Under the pieces are notes generated by a model. That model ran no database searches, was not told the DNA's origin, and saw nothing but the letters and a program-made list of their open reading frames with translations. This document shows, piece after piece, positions 1 through 8,622 of a DNA stretch of 39,092 nucleotides. Position 1 is the stretch's first letter. Each line of letters begins with the position of its first letter. The translations under genes and the position numbers were made by a program. Source of the stretch: a virus; the IMG/VR virus record IMGVR_UViG_3300021335_000035, positions 1-39,092 of that record; one strand, written 5' to 3'.

Positions 1-1677
1 CCATCTCATTCACAGAACCCAAAGAAAGACCCTCTTCCACATAATAAGAAGGTCGCATATATGAAAAAGATGTTCCCAAAATACAAGAAGAACATCAAGG
101 TCAGTCGTGCAAGAAACGTATTCGATATCGCAGTTGAATTACATAACAAAGGACATAAAGCAATTGTCATGGTTGTTGGTTCTGACAGAGTAGATGAGTT
201 TGCAAACCTATTAGACAAATATAATGGTGTAGATGGTAGACACGGTTTCTATGGATTTGATGATATCAAAGTTGTATCTGCTGGAGAACGTGACCCAGAC
301 GCAGAAGGTGTAACAGGAATGTCGGCATCTAAGATGCGTGCTGCCGCTGGTGCAAATGAGTTTGACCAATTTAAACTTGGTCTTCCAAAAGGATTTAAGG
401 ATGGTGAAAAACTGTTCAAGGATGTTCGTACCTTTATGGGCATCAAAGAAGAATACAATCTAACACTAGAAGAACTAAATCGTGACCTATACATTCGTGG
501 AGAGATTTGGAATGTCGGTGATGTTGTGAAAACAACTGAAGGTGACGAAGGTACAATTATTCGTAAAGGTACAAACTATGTTGTGTTTGAGGACTTGAGA
601 AGAGTGTGGTTACACAACCTTGAAGAAGTCAAACAGGACAAAGATATCAAAGACAGAGAAGGTACACAACCAGCAAAGTATTATGCAAAAGATGCTGATG
701 GTGACGAAATGTCAACCGCAACTAAAAAGAAACGTGCATCACACTTTGCAAAGAAAAAGTCTGGCCCTGCTCCAGGCGATGCGAATGCAGATACAAAACC
801 ATCTAAACATACTAAGAAATTCAAACAGATGTTTGGTGAAGATGACCCTTGTTGGGATACTCACAAACAAGTCGGAACTAAAATGAAGAACGGTAAAAAA
901 GTTCCTAACTGTGTTCCGAAAGAAGAAGTTTTAGATGAAAAGATTGCTGGGTTAGTCACAAAGGCAGAAAAGTCTGGTATGCCATATGGTATTCTAAAAA
1001 AAGTATATGACAGAGGAATGGCTGCATACAAGACAGGACATAGGCCAGGCACTACTGCACAACAGTGGGCATTTGCAAGAGTCAATTCGTTTGTAACCAA
1101 GTCATCTGGTACTTGGGGTAAAGCAGACGCAGACCTTGCCGCAAAAGTTAGAGGTAGTAGTAAAAAAGAAGTATATGAAATTGGAAAAGATTATGGTGAC
1201 CATACTCGTAAGGTAACACCAGGCCAATCTGCAACTAAAGAATCAGTGAAAGAATGGTACTTGGATGAGAATACGAGAGATAAATATGAAGAAAGATTTG
1301 GTGATAACTGGTTAGTAAAACTAACAGAGACTTATAATAAGATGTTATCAAAACTTCCTTGTTGTGATGACTGCGATGGTTTGTATGAACACACTATTGT
1401 AGAATCTGAGTATCAAGGGAAGAAAGTAAAACTCAACGACCCAATTCGTACAAGCGAAAACCCAAACAAGAAGTTTAAGGTTTACGTTAAAAACGAAAAA
1501 GGTAAGGTTGTTGTAGTTCGTTTTGGTGACCCAAATATGTCTATAAATCGTGATGACCCAAAAGCAAGGAAGTCATTTCGTGCAAGACACGGTTGTGATA
1601 CAGACCCTGGCCCTAAGTGGAAAGCAAAGTATTGGAGTTGCTACCAATGGCGTGGTGGTGCAAAGGTAGATAACTAA
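1..1677 (+). CDS. Multi-domain virion-associated protein with nucleotidyltransferase-like N-terminus (5' partial)
   Basis: The reading frame is open from base 1, so the gene starts upstream; the ATG at 61 is internal. The first ~110 visible residues look like a cytidylyltransferase-fold nucleotidyltransferase, with SHSQNPKKDPLP, a hydrophobic IVMVVGSDR strand and MSASKMR in the place of the usual ISxTxxR signature. Next come a short beta-rich segment (VGDVVKTTEGDEGTII), a lysine-rich linker, and a module with MPYGILKKVYDRGMAAY and AQQWAFARVNSF seen in other marine myophage proteins. The C-terminal module ends in FRARHGCDTDPGPKWKAKYW, also a recurrent phage domain. An LDE site (bases 931-939) lies between modules and could be a prohead-protease site. 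It is followed 11 nt later by another large structural-type gene. The domain reading is fairly safe; a role in the capsid is inferred from context. Confidence 0.75.
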   Translation, partial: PSHSQNPKKDPLPHNKKVAYMKKMFPKYKKNIKVSRARNVFDIAVELHNKGHKAIVMVVGSDRVDEFANLLDKYNGVDGRHGFYGFDDIKVVSAGERDPDAEGVTGMSASKMRAAAGANEFDQFKLGLPKGFKDGEKLFKDVRTFMGIKEEYNLTLEELNRDLYIRGEIWNVGDVVKTTEGDEGTIIRKGTNYVVFEDLRRVWLHNLEEVKQDKDIKDREGTQPAKYYAKDADGDEMSTATKKKRASHFAKKKSGPAPGDANADTKPSKHTKKFKQMFGEDDPCWDTHKQVGTKMKNGKKVPNCVPKEEVLDEKIAGLVTKAEKSGMPYGILKKVYDRGMAAYKTGHRPGTTAQQWAFARVNSFVTKSSGTWGKADADLAAKVRGSSKKEVYEIGKDYGDHTRKVTPGQSATKESVKEWYLDENTRDKYEERFGDNWLVKLTETYNKMLSKLPCCDDCDGLYEHTIVESEYQGKKVKLNDPIRTSENPNKKFKVYVKNEKGKVVVVRFGDPNMSINRDDPKARKSFRARHGCDTDPGPKWKAKYWSCYQWRGGAKVDN

Positions 1678-1688
1678 AGGAAAAAACA

Positions 1689-3803
1689 ATGAGTAAATAT
1701 ACAAAAACCATGAGAGATGCCCTTGCAGAAATGACAGAGGCGTTCTCCACAAAACAAATAAAAATGGCAATCGGTATTGCATCAGATAAAAGATATGCTG
1801 GTGGTAATATGACAGGTGCTGTTAAACAAATTGAGAAACTTAAAAAGGGATTGTCTGACCATCCACAAGTCGCTGCTGTTTTGAAAAGACAAAACGAAAT
1901 GTATGATTCAGATACAGAACATACTAAAGACCCAAAGAGTCATGTCAAACTTAATAAAGAAACTGGTAAATACTGCGTTTACGATATGAAAGATAAGAAG
2001 GTTGCAGAGTTTGATACAAAGGACGAAGCAGAAGCATATTCAATAAAAAATCATGATGCATTGATGAATGAACAACAACTAGATTATGGAAGTATTGATG
2101 AAGGTAGAATGAAAGAACTTCATGGTTACATTGCAAAGGGAATGTCTGCTGAAGACATTGCAAAGAAAATGAAACTTGATTTGAAAACAATCAAAGCACT
2201 TGTGAAAGAAGAAGTTGAACAAGAAGAGTGTGAGTGTTGTGAAGAAACACCATGTGTCTGTGAAGATGATTGTGAGTGTAAGTCACTTGGTGAAAATCGT
2301 GCGGCAAGAGATGCAAAACGAGCAATGTCAAAAGATAAGGATATGCAACAAAGACCATTTGATAAAGATGATAAAGCATCAATGATTGATACTATGAAAG
2401 CTAAAAAGAATATTGTTGTTCAGTTAAAGAAAGCAACGAACTTGGGTGGTAGTAAACCGATTGAATTTGATAGTGGCCCATCTAAAAAGATTGACCCAAA
2501 GTTTGCAAAGGCTGCTTTAGATAAGTTGAACAAAATCAAAAAGTCAGATGATAGGTTGAAGTTCCAAGCAAAACTTTCAAAGTCATACAAAGATATGTTA
2601 CAGGCACTAAAAGAAGACTTTGAACTTGTCGAAGCAAAGTTTAGTGATGATATGATTGATAAACTTAGAAAAGCATATGAACCATTGAAAGGTAAAAAGA
2701 TTCCACCAGGCCCTTTAATGAAAATATTTGATAAAATTGATTCAAATGAAGATGGTTTGAAACAATTGTATAAAGCAGATATACCTTTTGTTAGTGTGAT
2801 GGCAATGTCAAGACTTATGCTAAGACACAATTATAAAGCAACTGACATAAACAAACTTGGTAAAATCAGAAGAGAAGATTTCGTACTTGATAAAGCAATC
2901 AACGAAGCGGTCAATTACAATTTTGCCGCAGTAGATAAAAAGGGTAAAGTCATTGGTTTTTCATCTAAGGAATCTGATGCAAAGGATATGGCAAGAAGAA
3001 ACAAAGGTAGAGTTGTTACTCTAACAAAACCTCTTGCACCAAAAAAGGGTGATATGATGGTTAACAGACCATTCCCAGATGAGATGGATAAGTTTCCAAC
3101 TAATACGAGTGCAACTCAAGGTAAACGTATGGAAGAAGTTGAACTTGATGAAAGAAAGTTTGAAGCTGGTAAGTCTGCATCTGGTTACGATATATTCCAT
3201 AAAGACTTTTCATCTGCAATGCAACACGCAACTGCATTTGCAAAGAAAAAAGGACAACCAATCAAGAAAGATGAGATTGACAATAAAGTTGCAACAGGGC
3301 CTAAAAAACCTAGTTCTGGTAAAGAAAACTCATATACTCTTGAAACTGAAAAAGGTAAGATGTGGTCTGTCCAAGTGTACAACATGGGTAGTAAATTTGA
3401 ACTTAATATGTACTTAACATCATCCCATGTTCCAGAGGGTGAAGAACTTGATGAAATGAAGATGAATGACCCTAAGTTAAACAAAATCTTTGATAAACTA
3501 AAGAAGGGTTCTAAGGTTAAACTAAAAACCAGTTCCACAATTAGTCAAGGTAAAGATTATGTGGAGTACATTGTCAAGTCAAAGAACACAGTAAATAAAG
3601 GTAGAGTGGAAAAGATTACACTTGCAACTGTGGGTAATGAGAAGGCAGTCAAGAAGTTCCTATACAAGAGAGATGGTCAAGTAACATTTGCTATCGGTGA
3701 TATGGGTGCATCTATTGACGATATTAAAGAGAGTACTAATGAAGTACCAGAAAACATGGCTGCGTACCTTGCTGCTATAACAAAACAACTAGGAGAAAGA
3801 TAA
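1689..3803 (+). CDS. Large modular virion-associated protein with cysteine cluster
   Basis: Protein of 704 aa with an AAGGAAAAAAC ribosome site before the ATG. The N-terminal ~70 residues (AIGIASDKRYAGGNMTGAV) form a module common in marine T4-like phages. A helix-turn-helix-like segment (MSAEDIAKKMKLDLKTIKAL, residues 152-171) is followed by seven cysteines in 17 residues (C181-C197), which may bind metal. Later modules are lysine-rich and separated by acidic linkers with LxE or IxE sites: SIDE (~136), ELVEAKF, ELDERKF (bases 3144-3152) and ELDEMK (3447-3455). The pattern suggests a polyprotein-like internal head protein cut by the prohead protease. The stop overlaps the next start by one base (TAATG). 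No enzyme motif was recognised. Confidence 0.7.
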   Translation: MSKYTKTMRDALAEMTEAFSTKQIKMAIGIASDKRYAGGNMTGAVKQIEKLKKGLSDHPQVAAVLKRQNEMYDSDTEHTKDPKSHVKLNKETGKYCVYDMKDKKVAEFDTKDEAEAYSIKNHDALMNEQQLDYGSIDEGRMKELHGYIAKGMSAEDIAKKMKLDLKTIKALVKEEVEQEECECCEETPCVCEDDCECKSLGENRAARDAKRAMSKDKDMQQRPFDKDDKASMIDTMKAKKNIVVQLKKATNLGGSKPIEFDSGPSKKIDPKFAKAALDKLNKIKKSDDRLKFQAKLSKSYKDMLQALKEDFELVEAKFSDDMIDKLRKAYEPLKGKKIPPGPLMKIFDKIDSNEDGLKQLYKADIPFVSVMAMSRLMLRHNYKATDINKLGKIRREDFVLDKAINEAVNYNFAAVDKKGKVIGFSSKESDAKDMARRNKGRVVTLTKPLAPKKGDMMVNRPFPDEMDKFPTNTSATQGKRMEEVELDERKFEAGKSASGYDIFHKDFSSAMQHATAFAKKKGQPIKKDEIDNKVATGPKKPSSGKENSYTLETEKGKMWSVQVYNMGSKFELNMYLTSSHVPEGEELDEMKMNDPKLNKIFDKLKKGSKVKLKTSSTISQGKDYVEYIVKSKNTVNKGRVEKITLATVGNEKAVKKFLYKRDGQVTFAIGDMGASIDDIKESTNEVPENMAAYLAAITKQLGER

Positions 3804-4645
3804 TGTCAAAATATTTTGATACAAAACCTGGCAGTCTTGAAGAAGCAGTAAGTTCTGCACAACAAGCTGCAATCGCCATTTCCAAAAAGGAAAAGGAAAA
3901 AGAAAAGAACGAAGACAAAGGACAGTTTTCATTTGTTGCTGCTCAAGCAAAGAAAAACGGTGACAAACAGTTTACTTTTGCTGGTAAAAAATACGACACG
4001 GAAACTGAAGAGTTAATCAAAGAGGAAACTCTTGACGAAAAGGTTGAGTATGTTGAGTACAAATTCAAAAACAAGAATGATGCAATGGCAGCAAAGAAGA
4101 TGCTTGATGCAGTTCAGTTGATGAAATTTGATATCAATGATGACAACATCTCTGGTGGTGAACTCATGGTTGATGCTGGTTCAAAAGACATGACCAAGTA
4201 TCACAAAGAAATCATGCAGAAATTCAAACCAAAAGTCATGAAGTCTGAAACCAACAAGAACGACAAGTCTGATGACGGTGACGGTCTTGATGCAGTTCAA
4301 CCTAAAGCGGTTAAGAAGAAGTTTGATGACCGTAAGGATAAAGACATTGACAACGATGGTGACGTAGATGACTCTGATAAGTTCTTACATAAAAGACGTA
4401 AGGCAGTTTCAAAGTCAATGGGTGAATCACTAATGTCTGTTGCAGAGTCCGTAAAAGCAATGTGGGATGAAGCTGCAAAGAAAACTGAGTCTCAAGATAT
4501 GGAACAAGACAAAGACGGTGATGGCATGGACGATGACGGAAAGGCAAAGAAGACTGCAAAGAAGACTGACTCTGGTAAAGATATGACAGAAGTTGAAACC
4601 TCTGTTAAAATGCCCAAAGTAAAAAATGAGAAGAATAAAGTCTAG
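3803..4645 (+). CDS. Acidic/lysine-rich virion-associated protein with EF-hand-like calcium loops
   Basis: Protein of 280 aa starting MSKYFDTKPGSLEEAV, the same opening style as the preceding gene. It has a charged linker KKEKEKEKNEDKGQ, then an ETLDEK site (LDE at 4031-4039) ahead of a beta-rich domain. The C-terminal half holds two calcium-loop-like segments, DIDNDGDVDDSDKF and DKDGDGMDDDGK, in an otherwise Lys/Asp-rich tail. Dockerin or EF-hand-like loops of this type are known from marine phage virion proteins; function is unproven. It is translationally coupled on both sides (TAATG before, TAGTG after) and probably belongs to the same particle as the two genes upstream. Confidence 0.65.
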   Translation: MSKYFDTKPGSLEEAVSSAQQAAIAISKKEKEKEKNEDKGQFSFVAAQAKKNGDKQFTFAGKKYDTETEELIKEETLDEKVEYVEYKFKNKNDAMAAKKMLDAVQLMKFDINDDNISGGELMVDAGSKDMTKYHKEIMQKFKPKVMKSETNKNDKSDDGDGLDAVQPKAVKKKFDDRKDKDIDNDGDVDDSDKFLHKRRKAVSKSMGESLMSVAESVKAMWDEAAKKTESQDMEQDKDGDGMDDDGKAKKTAKKTDSGKDMTEVETSVKMPKVKNEKNKV

Positions 4646-5172
4646 TGAAACAATTCGATGAAGTATATAATTTGGTGGCAGAAGAGAACGAAGAACTTCC
4701 AACCATCTATTGTGATATGGATATGGTGCTTTGTAACTTTTTAAAGGGTTCAGAGGAAGTACTTGGAGTACCATTTCCAAAAGCAGACAAAAGGGAGAAG
4801 TGGATTAAGATTTCTTCCACTAAAGACTTTTGGGCAAACCTTGATTGGATGATGGGAGCTCAAAGAATGTGGACATTTATAAACAAATATAATGCACACA
4901 TTTTATCTGCATATTCAACCCAAGACCCAAATAGTCGTAAAGGTAAATATGCATGGTTAAAAAAGAATGCGAAACTAACTAAAAAGTCTCGTATTCATTT
5001 AGTATTGAGAGCAGACAAACAAAAATTCGCAATGATTAATGGTAAATCAAATCTGTTAATTGATGATTATATTAAAAATATTCACGAATGGGAAGCAATG
5101 GGTGGAATAGGGGTACATCATACGTCACCTAGTAATACACTTGCAGAACTGAAAAGATTAGGTTTCAAATAA
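4645..5172 (+). CDS. HAD-superfamily 5'(3')-deoxyribonucleotidase-like protein
   Basis: Protein of 175 aa read from a GTG that shares its first G with the upstream TAG. The segment TIYCDMDMVLCNFL carries the HAD nucleophile motif DxD (D24, D26) at the end of a hydrophobic strand; LLIDDYIKNIHEWE supplies the later acidic motif and SRIHLVLRADKQKFA lies between. This architecture matches phage 5'(3')-deoxyribonucleotidase or polynucleotide-phosphatase-like HAD proteins. A likely role is dephosphorylating nucleotides or nucleic-acid ends in the cytoplasm. It sits inside the virion block, so packaging or an internal-protein role cannot be excluded. The GTG start is forced by the stop just before it. 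Confidence 0.75.
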   Translation: MKQFDEVYNLVAEENEELPTIYCDMDMVLCNFLKGSEEVLGVPFPKADKREKWIKISSTKDFWANLDWMMGAQRMWTFINKYNAHILSAYSTQDPNSRKGKYAWLKKNAKLTKKSRIHLVLRADKQKFAMINGKSNLLIDDYIKNIHEWEAMGGIGVHHTSPSNTLAELKRLGFK

Positions 5173-5173
5173 C

Positions 5174-5180
5174 ATAAATA
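5174..5180 (+). promoter_or_regulatory. Possible late promoter (ATAAATA)
   Basis: ATAAATA begins just after the stop of the HAD gene and lies 34 nt before the ATG of the next structural gene. It resembles the T4 late-promoter core TATAAATA with the first T replaced by C. A second AT-rich element (CTTAAATAA) follows at about 5193. Support is the motif and its position before a virion gene. Confidence 0.4.
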
Positions 5181-5213
5181 GAAGAGATAAACTCTTAAAT
5201 AAGGAGAAAGACT

Positions 5214-6239
5214 ATGGCCCTATGGGGAAAAACGGATGCAGATGAAGCCAAACCAAAGTGGCTCACTGCTGACCAAAAAGCAAATACATTTGCAGATTCC
5301 AGAGGATGGGTTTTCACTCAGCCTGGTGGTGGAGAAGAAATTCTCTGTGCAATTAGTGAATTAAGTGCTGGACTTAATTCTGGTGACATTACTGAAGTTC
5401 GTTTCGTACAGGCTGCATATGCTGCTGGTTCTAGAACAATTGCAGTAGATGTTTCCTTTAACGAAAAGGTAACCGTAACTGGCACACCTAGAATTACTGT
5501 TGCAAACGGTAACCAATCTAGTGCTGGAAATGGTAACTATACATTAGACTATGCAAGTGGTACTGGTACTAATAAACTAAGGTTTAGTAAAGCATCACAA
5601 ACTGTATCTGCAACTGATGTTCTAACAATCGGTGGTGCTGGTTCTGCAGCAGTTACTTTGAATGGTGGAACTATTAAAGATACTGATGCGTCAACATTAG
5701 GTTCAATCACAATTGCTACTGCAACTGCTGGTTCTACAACCTTCCCAACTGCTGCTGTTGAGGCAGATGTGGACTCATTAACTGTAGGTACAGTTAATAC
5801 ACTTGTTGCGAAAGTACATAGTGCAACAGTTGCCGCTGGTGGTTCTAACTATGCAGTGGGTAACGAGATTACTATTGCAAACGGTTTCGGTACAGGAACT
5901 AACGCAGTACTAGTAGTTGCAACAGTCAACTCTGGTGCAGTATTAACTGCAACAGTTAAACCTGCTGCTCCATGCGCATACTCTGCTATCGCTGGTGGTG
6001 TTACAGGAATTGCACAACAATCAGTAAATACTGGTAGTGGTTCTGGTGCAACATTTGACTTGACACTTGCTGTCGCTTCACTTGCAGTGAACGCCGCTGG
6101 TGCTGGTTATGAAGACGCACCAACTATTACACTTGCTGGTACAGGATTGGTACAATCCGCTACTGCTGTAATGGCTGGTTCTTCAATCGGACTTGCAACA
6201 ACTGGTGCAACTGCACAAACACGAACTGTGACTTCATAA
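5214..6239 (+). CDS. Ala/Gly/Thr-rich beta virion structural protein
   Basis: Protein of 341 aa beginning MALWGKTDADEAKPKWL, an opening seen in structural proteins of marine T4-like phages, with an AAGGAGAAAG ribosome site. Residues ~60-170 contain a bacterial Ig-like repeat of the SwmB type (TIAVDVSFNEKVTVTG, then PRITVANG). The rest is low-complexity beta sequence rich in Ala, Gly, Ser, Thr and Val, with VAAGGSNYAVGNEITIANG, typical of decoration or fibre-like surface proteins. The composition is clearly different from its lysine-rich neighbours. The exact place in the particle is unknown. A late-promoter-like element lies just upstream. Confidence 0.7.
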   Translation: MALWGKTDADEAKPKWLTADQKANTFADSRGWVFTQPGGGEEILCAISELSAGLNSGDITEVRFVQAAYAAGSRTIAVDVSFNEKVTVTGTPRITVANGNQSSAGNGNYTLDYASGTGTNKLRFSKASQTVSATDVLTIGGAGSAAVTLNGGTIKDTDASTLGSITIATATAGSTTFPTAAVEADVDSLTVGTVNTLVAKVHSATVAAGGSNYAVGNEITIANGFGTGTNAVLVVATVNSGAVLTATVKPAAPCAYSAIAGGVTGIAQQSVNTGSGSGATFDLTLAVASLAVNAAGAGYEDAPTITLAGTGLVQSATAVMAGSSIGLATTGATAQTRTVTS

Positions 6240-6273
6240 GTAATTACATAATTTTAAATAATGGAGATATAAT

Positions 6274-6543
6274 ATGTCAGCATTGACTGAAACTGAAATT
6301 AATATTAGAAAACAGACATTGGATGCAGAACTTGCTCAACACAAGTCTGCACTCAATGAACTGGAACAAAAGAAGACAAATATCACTGCACAGATTTATG
6401 CCGTAAGTGGTGCAATTCAACAGTGTGATTTGTTCTTACAACAATTAAATGATGGTAACGATAAAAATGTTACCAGTAGCATTCCATCTGCATCTAAAAA
6501 GAAAAAGGGTGCAAACGATGTCGCCGCTGCGGTGATGAGTTGA
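6274..6543 (+). CDS. Small coiled-coil protein
   Basis: Protein of 89 aa with a GGAGATATA ribosome site. Most of it is one predicted helix with heptad-like spacing (LDAELAQHKSALNELEQKKTN), then a Gln/Leu-rich stretch and a basic tail ASKKKKGAND. No family recognised. It lies between two beta-rich structural genes, so a virion assembly or attachment role is possible but only inferred. Confidence 0.6.
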   Translation: MSALTETEINIRKQTLDAELAQHKSALNELEQKKTNITAQIYAVSGAIQQCDLFLQQLNDGNDKNVTSSIPSASKKKKGANDVAAAVMS

Positions 6544-6563
6544 TGGTTTATAGGAGATAAGAA

Positions 6564-7040
6564 ATGGCAGATAAAAAAATTACTGCGTTAAGCGATTTGG
6601 GAAATGCAATTGCATCTGAAGATTTACTTCATGTAATCGACAGTCCATCTGGTACACCAGTTAATAAAAAGATTAGTGTTGCAAACCTGTTCAATAACAT
6701 TCCAACTTATATTGCGTTGGATGGTACTGCACAGACTATTACAGGTAGTGTTTCACCTAATACAACCACTTCAATTACACTCGTTGATTTGAGTGGTGTT
6801 TCAACAAGTACAACGGCAACTGGAACTTTAGGTGACGGTACAAATGGTCAAGTCAAAATTATTGTCATGACTACTGCACCATCGTCTAGTTCTTCATATC
6901 GTGTAACTGTAACTAATTGGGGTAGTACCGCAACTGGAACTGCTCAATTACAATTTAACGCAATTGGAGAATCTGCAACTTGTATCTTTACCAATAATAA
7001 GTGGTATGTGATTGCAAGTAATGGTTCAGTTGTAAACTAA
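6564..7040 (+). CDS. Virion decoration/fibre-type structural protein
   Basis: Protein of 158 aa beginning MADKKITALSDLGNAIASED, then LLHVIDSPSGTPVNKKISVAN; this N-terminal pattern is recurrent in phage tail-fibre or decoration proteins and probably forms an attachment segment. The C-terminal ~110 residues are Thr/Ser/Gly-rich beta structure without charged clusters. AGGAGATAAGAA precedes the ATG. It is likely a surface-exposed particle component; the partner is unknown. Confidence 0.65.
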   Translation: MADKKITALSDLGNAIASEDLLHVIDSPSGTPVNKKISVANLFNNIPTYIALDGTAQTITGSVSPNTTTSITLVDLSGVSTSTTATGTLGDGTNGQVKIIVMTTAPSSSSSYRVTVTNWGSTATGTAQLQFNAIGESATCIFTNNKWYVIASNGSVVN

Positions 7041-7051
7041 GGAGTTAAAAA

Positions 7052-7237
7052 ATGGAAGCAATTAGATACGGAGCTGGTGGAATGCCAATGCCTTCTACAG
7101 AGAAAAAAGTTGAACCTGTAGAACCAGTAGCAGAAACCAAAAACGAAAAACAAGAAACTCTTCAAGAAATTCTTGAAGTCAATCCAAACGAAGATGGTTT
7201 CGGTGAGGAACATGGAGAAGATGATGAAGACGTTTAA
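7052..7237 (+). CDS. Short acidic protein of unknown function
   Basis: Protein of 61 aa with a Pro/Glu-rich middle (EKKVEPVEPVAETKNEKQET) and an acidic tail EDDEDV; probably disordered. TAAGGAG precedes the ATG at good spacing. Its 3' end overlaps the next gene by 14 bases in another frame, so the two are probably co-translated. No family recognised. Confidence 0.55.
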   Translation: MEAIRYGAGGMPMPSTEKKVEPVEPVAETKNEKQETLQEILEVNPNEDGFGEEHGEDDEDV

Positions 7238-7619
7238 TCAGTTCGTAAAAGAACATAAGGGTGCTGAACCTGTAGACGGAGATATGATGCTTGGTGATTT
7301 AACCAGTGATGCAGTTATTGAAAAATTAAATGCATTTGTTGGTGCGGTTGCAGATAGAGAATATCTTAATCCAGAAAAAGCAATTGGTGAGATGAGACAA
7401 AAACTTATGAGAGTTGGTCTTCACTTTGGTGATGTTCAGTTTACTGAGGAAAGTGGAGAAGTATCCGTTCCTCTAATTCAATACGGTGGTGCGTTTGGTA
7501 AAAGTGCAGATACACCAATTGATGAGTTTGATGATATGCCTGAGAGTGGTAGGTCATTAAATTTTGTATACGAAAGAACTAGTGGGGGAACACATAGAAT
7601 TCTAGCAAAGATTATGTAA
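7224..7619 (+). CDS. Conserved phage protein (MKTFNQFV start)
   Basis: An in-frame start exists as early as 7173, but the ATG at 7224 is preferred: GGAG lies six bases upstream and MKTFNQFVKEHKG resembles the MKTFxxF opening of many T4-like marine phage structural genes. The 131-residue product has a helical first half (AVIEKLNAFVGAVADREYLNPE) and a beta-rich second half (VQFTEESGEVSVPLIQYGG). No catalytic motif is visible. It stands in a run of conserved virion-region genes. Confidence 0.6.
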   Translation: MKTFNQFVKEHKGAEPVDGDMMLGDLTSDAVIEKLNAFVGAVADREYLNPEKAIGEMRQKLMRVGLHFGDVQFTEESGEVSVPLIQYGGAFGKSADTPIDEFDDMPESGRSLNFVYERTSGGTHRILAKIM

Positions 7620-7621
7620 TT

Positions 7622-7984
7622 ATGTTTGATAAAATAACTAATGAAAATGTGATGATGTTCGCACTAAAACATTACGATAACCCACAGTGCGAAGGTGAAA
7701 AAGAATTTCACGATGATATGAAGAGGTTCAAGTATATCAAGAGACTCTTGAGAAAATATACTGAACACGGAATATTGAAAGAGAGGTTATTGCTCAATCA
7801 CATAATCGTGCTAAATAATGTGTTCGGGCCAGATGCGTGTTCAACCTTGTTGTTTTTCAAGATTGAACAAGAATATTGGCCTCACTTGAAATCTTTCATG
7901 AATTTTCTGGGTATATTACCAGAAAAGGAGTTACCAAATGTTATGGAAGATTTGTTTATTTCTGGAGTTTTAAGGAAACTATAA
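7622..7984 (+). CDS. Conserved phage protein, helical, 120 aa
   Basis: Predicted all-helical protein (EFHDDMKRFKYIKRLLRKY; LLLNHIIVLNNVFG) with no recognised domain. The segment VLNNVFGPDACSTLLFF recurs in my memory of T4-like marine phage proteins, but I cannot assign a function. The stop overlaps the next ATG by one base (TAATG). No clear ribosome site is visible, so translation may be coupled to the upstream stop three bases away. Confidence 0.6.
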   Translation: MFDKITNENVMMFALKHYDNPQCEGEKEFHDDMKRFKYIKRLLRKYTEHGILKERLLLNHIIVLNNVFGPDACSTLLFFKIEQEYWPHLKSFMNFLGILPEKELPNVMEDLFISGVLRKL

Positions 7985-8622
7985 TGGGTAGAGCGATAGA
8001 TTTATTTGTAACGTATAGGTTTATTAAGTTACTGACAACACCGTTTCAAAAGACGGAAGCGTTCAAACTTGGTATAATTGATAATAAGGGAAACCGTATT
8101 GTTGAGCCAGGTACAAATAAACCAACCACGTTAAGAACAATTGCAGAGAAAAATGCATATACAGTTCTTCACAAATTAGTTTTCAATATTAAGAAACTAT
8201 TTGAGAAGGTGCCTGGATTGCGTACTAAAGTTGGTACATATGCTGCAGCACTATTCTTACTCAAGGATACTTTCAAAGAACAGGTCGATGACCCACAAAT
8301 GTTTGAGAAAGAATTCCTCAAGTATCTAAAAGAAAACGAATACGAACTTGACGATACGATTGCAGAGGAAGTAACACTAGAAGATGGTAAGTTACCGAAA
8401 GGTATATATAAGTTAATAAATGATATTGCATTTGATGAGGAAGATGCAGAAACACCAGATGCGTTAGAAGGTGATGAGGTTCAAACATTTGAAGCAATCG
8501 CACCAGAAGACACAATCTTAGGAGTAGATGTATTCCCTGTAATTCATATGCCAACACAGAGTAAAATCTTTGTCAGTGCAGAAGATATCAAAGCAGTAGG
8601 AATAGAGGATTTAGAGTTATGA
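7984..8622 (+). CDS. Conserved virion-region protein, 212 aa
   Basis: The frame is open from 7876, but the ATG at 7984 overlaps the previous stop in TAATG and gives the natural start MGRAIDLFVTYRFIKLLTTP. The N-terminal part has a basic amphipathic segment and the pattern LVFNIKKLFEKVPGLRTKVG; the C-terminal part is acidic (DDTIAEEVTLED; EEDAETPDALEGDE). The next gene starts four bases before its stop. Its place in a conserved structural cluster suggests a particle protein, but no motif proves it. Confidence 0.6.
   Translation: MGRAIDLFVTYRFIKLLTTPFQKTEAFKLGIIDNKGNRIVEPGTNKPTTLRTIAEKNAYTVLHKLVFNIKKLFEKVPGLRTKVGTYAAALFLLKDTFKEQVDDPQMFEKEFLKYLKENEYELDDTIAEEVTLEDGKLPKGIYKLINDIAFDEEDAETPDALEGDEVQTFEAIAPEDTILGVDVFPVIHMPTQSKIFVSAEDIKAVGIEDLEL

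Noticed and set aside
2420-2830. Minus-strand ORF inside the 704-aa gene
   Set aside because: Mirror frame of a lysine-rich coding region; no start signal and no recognisable domain.
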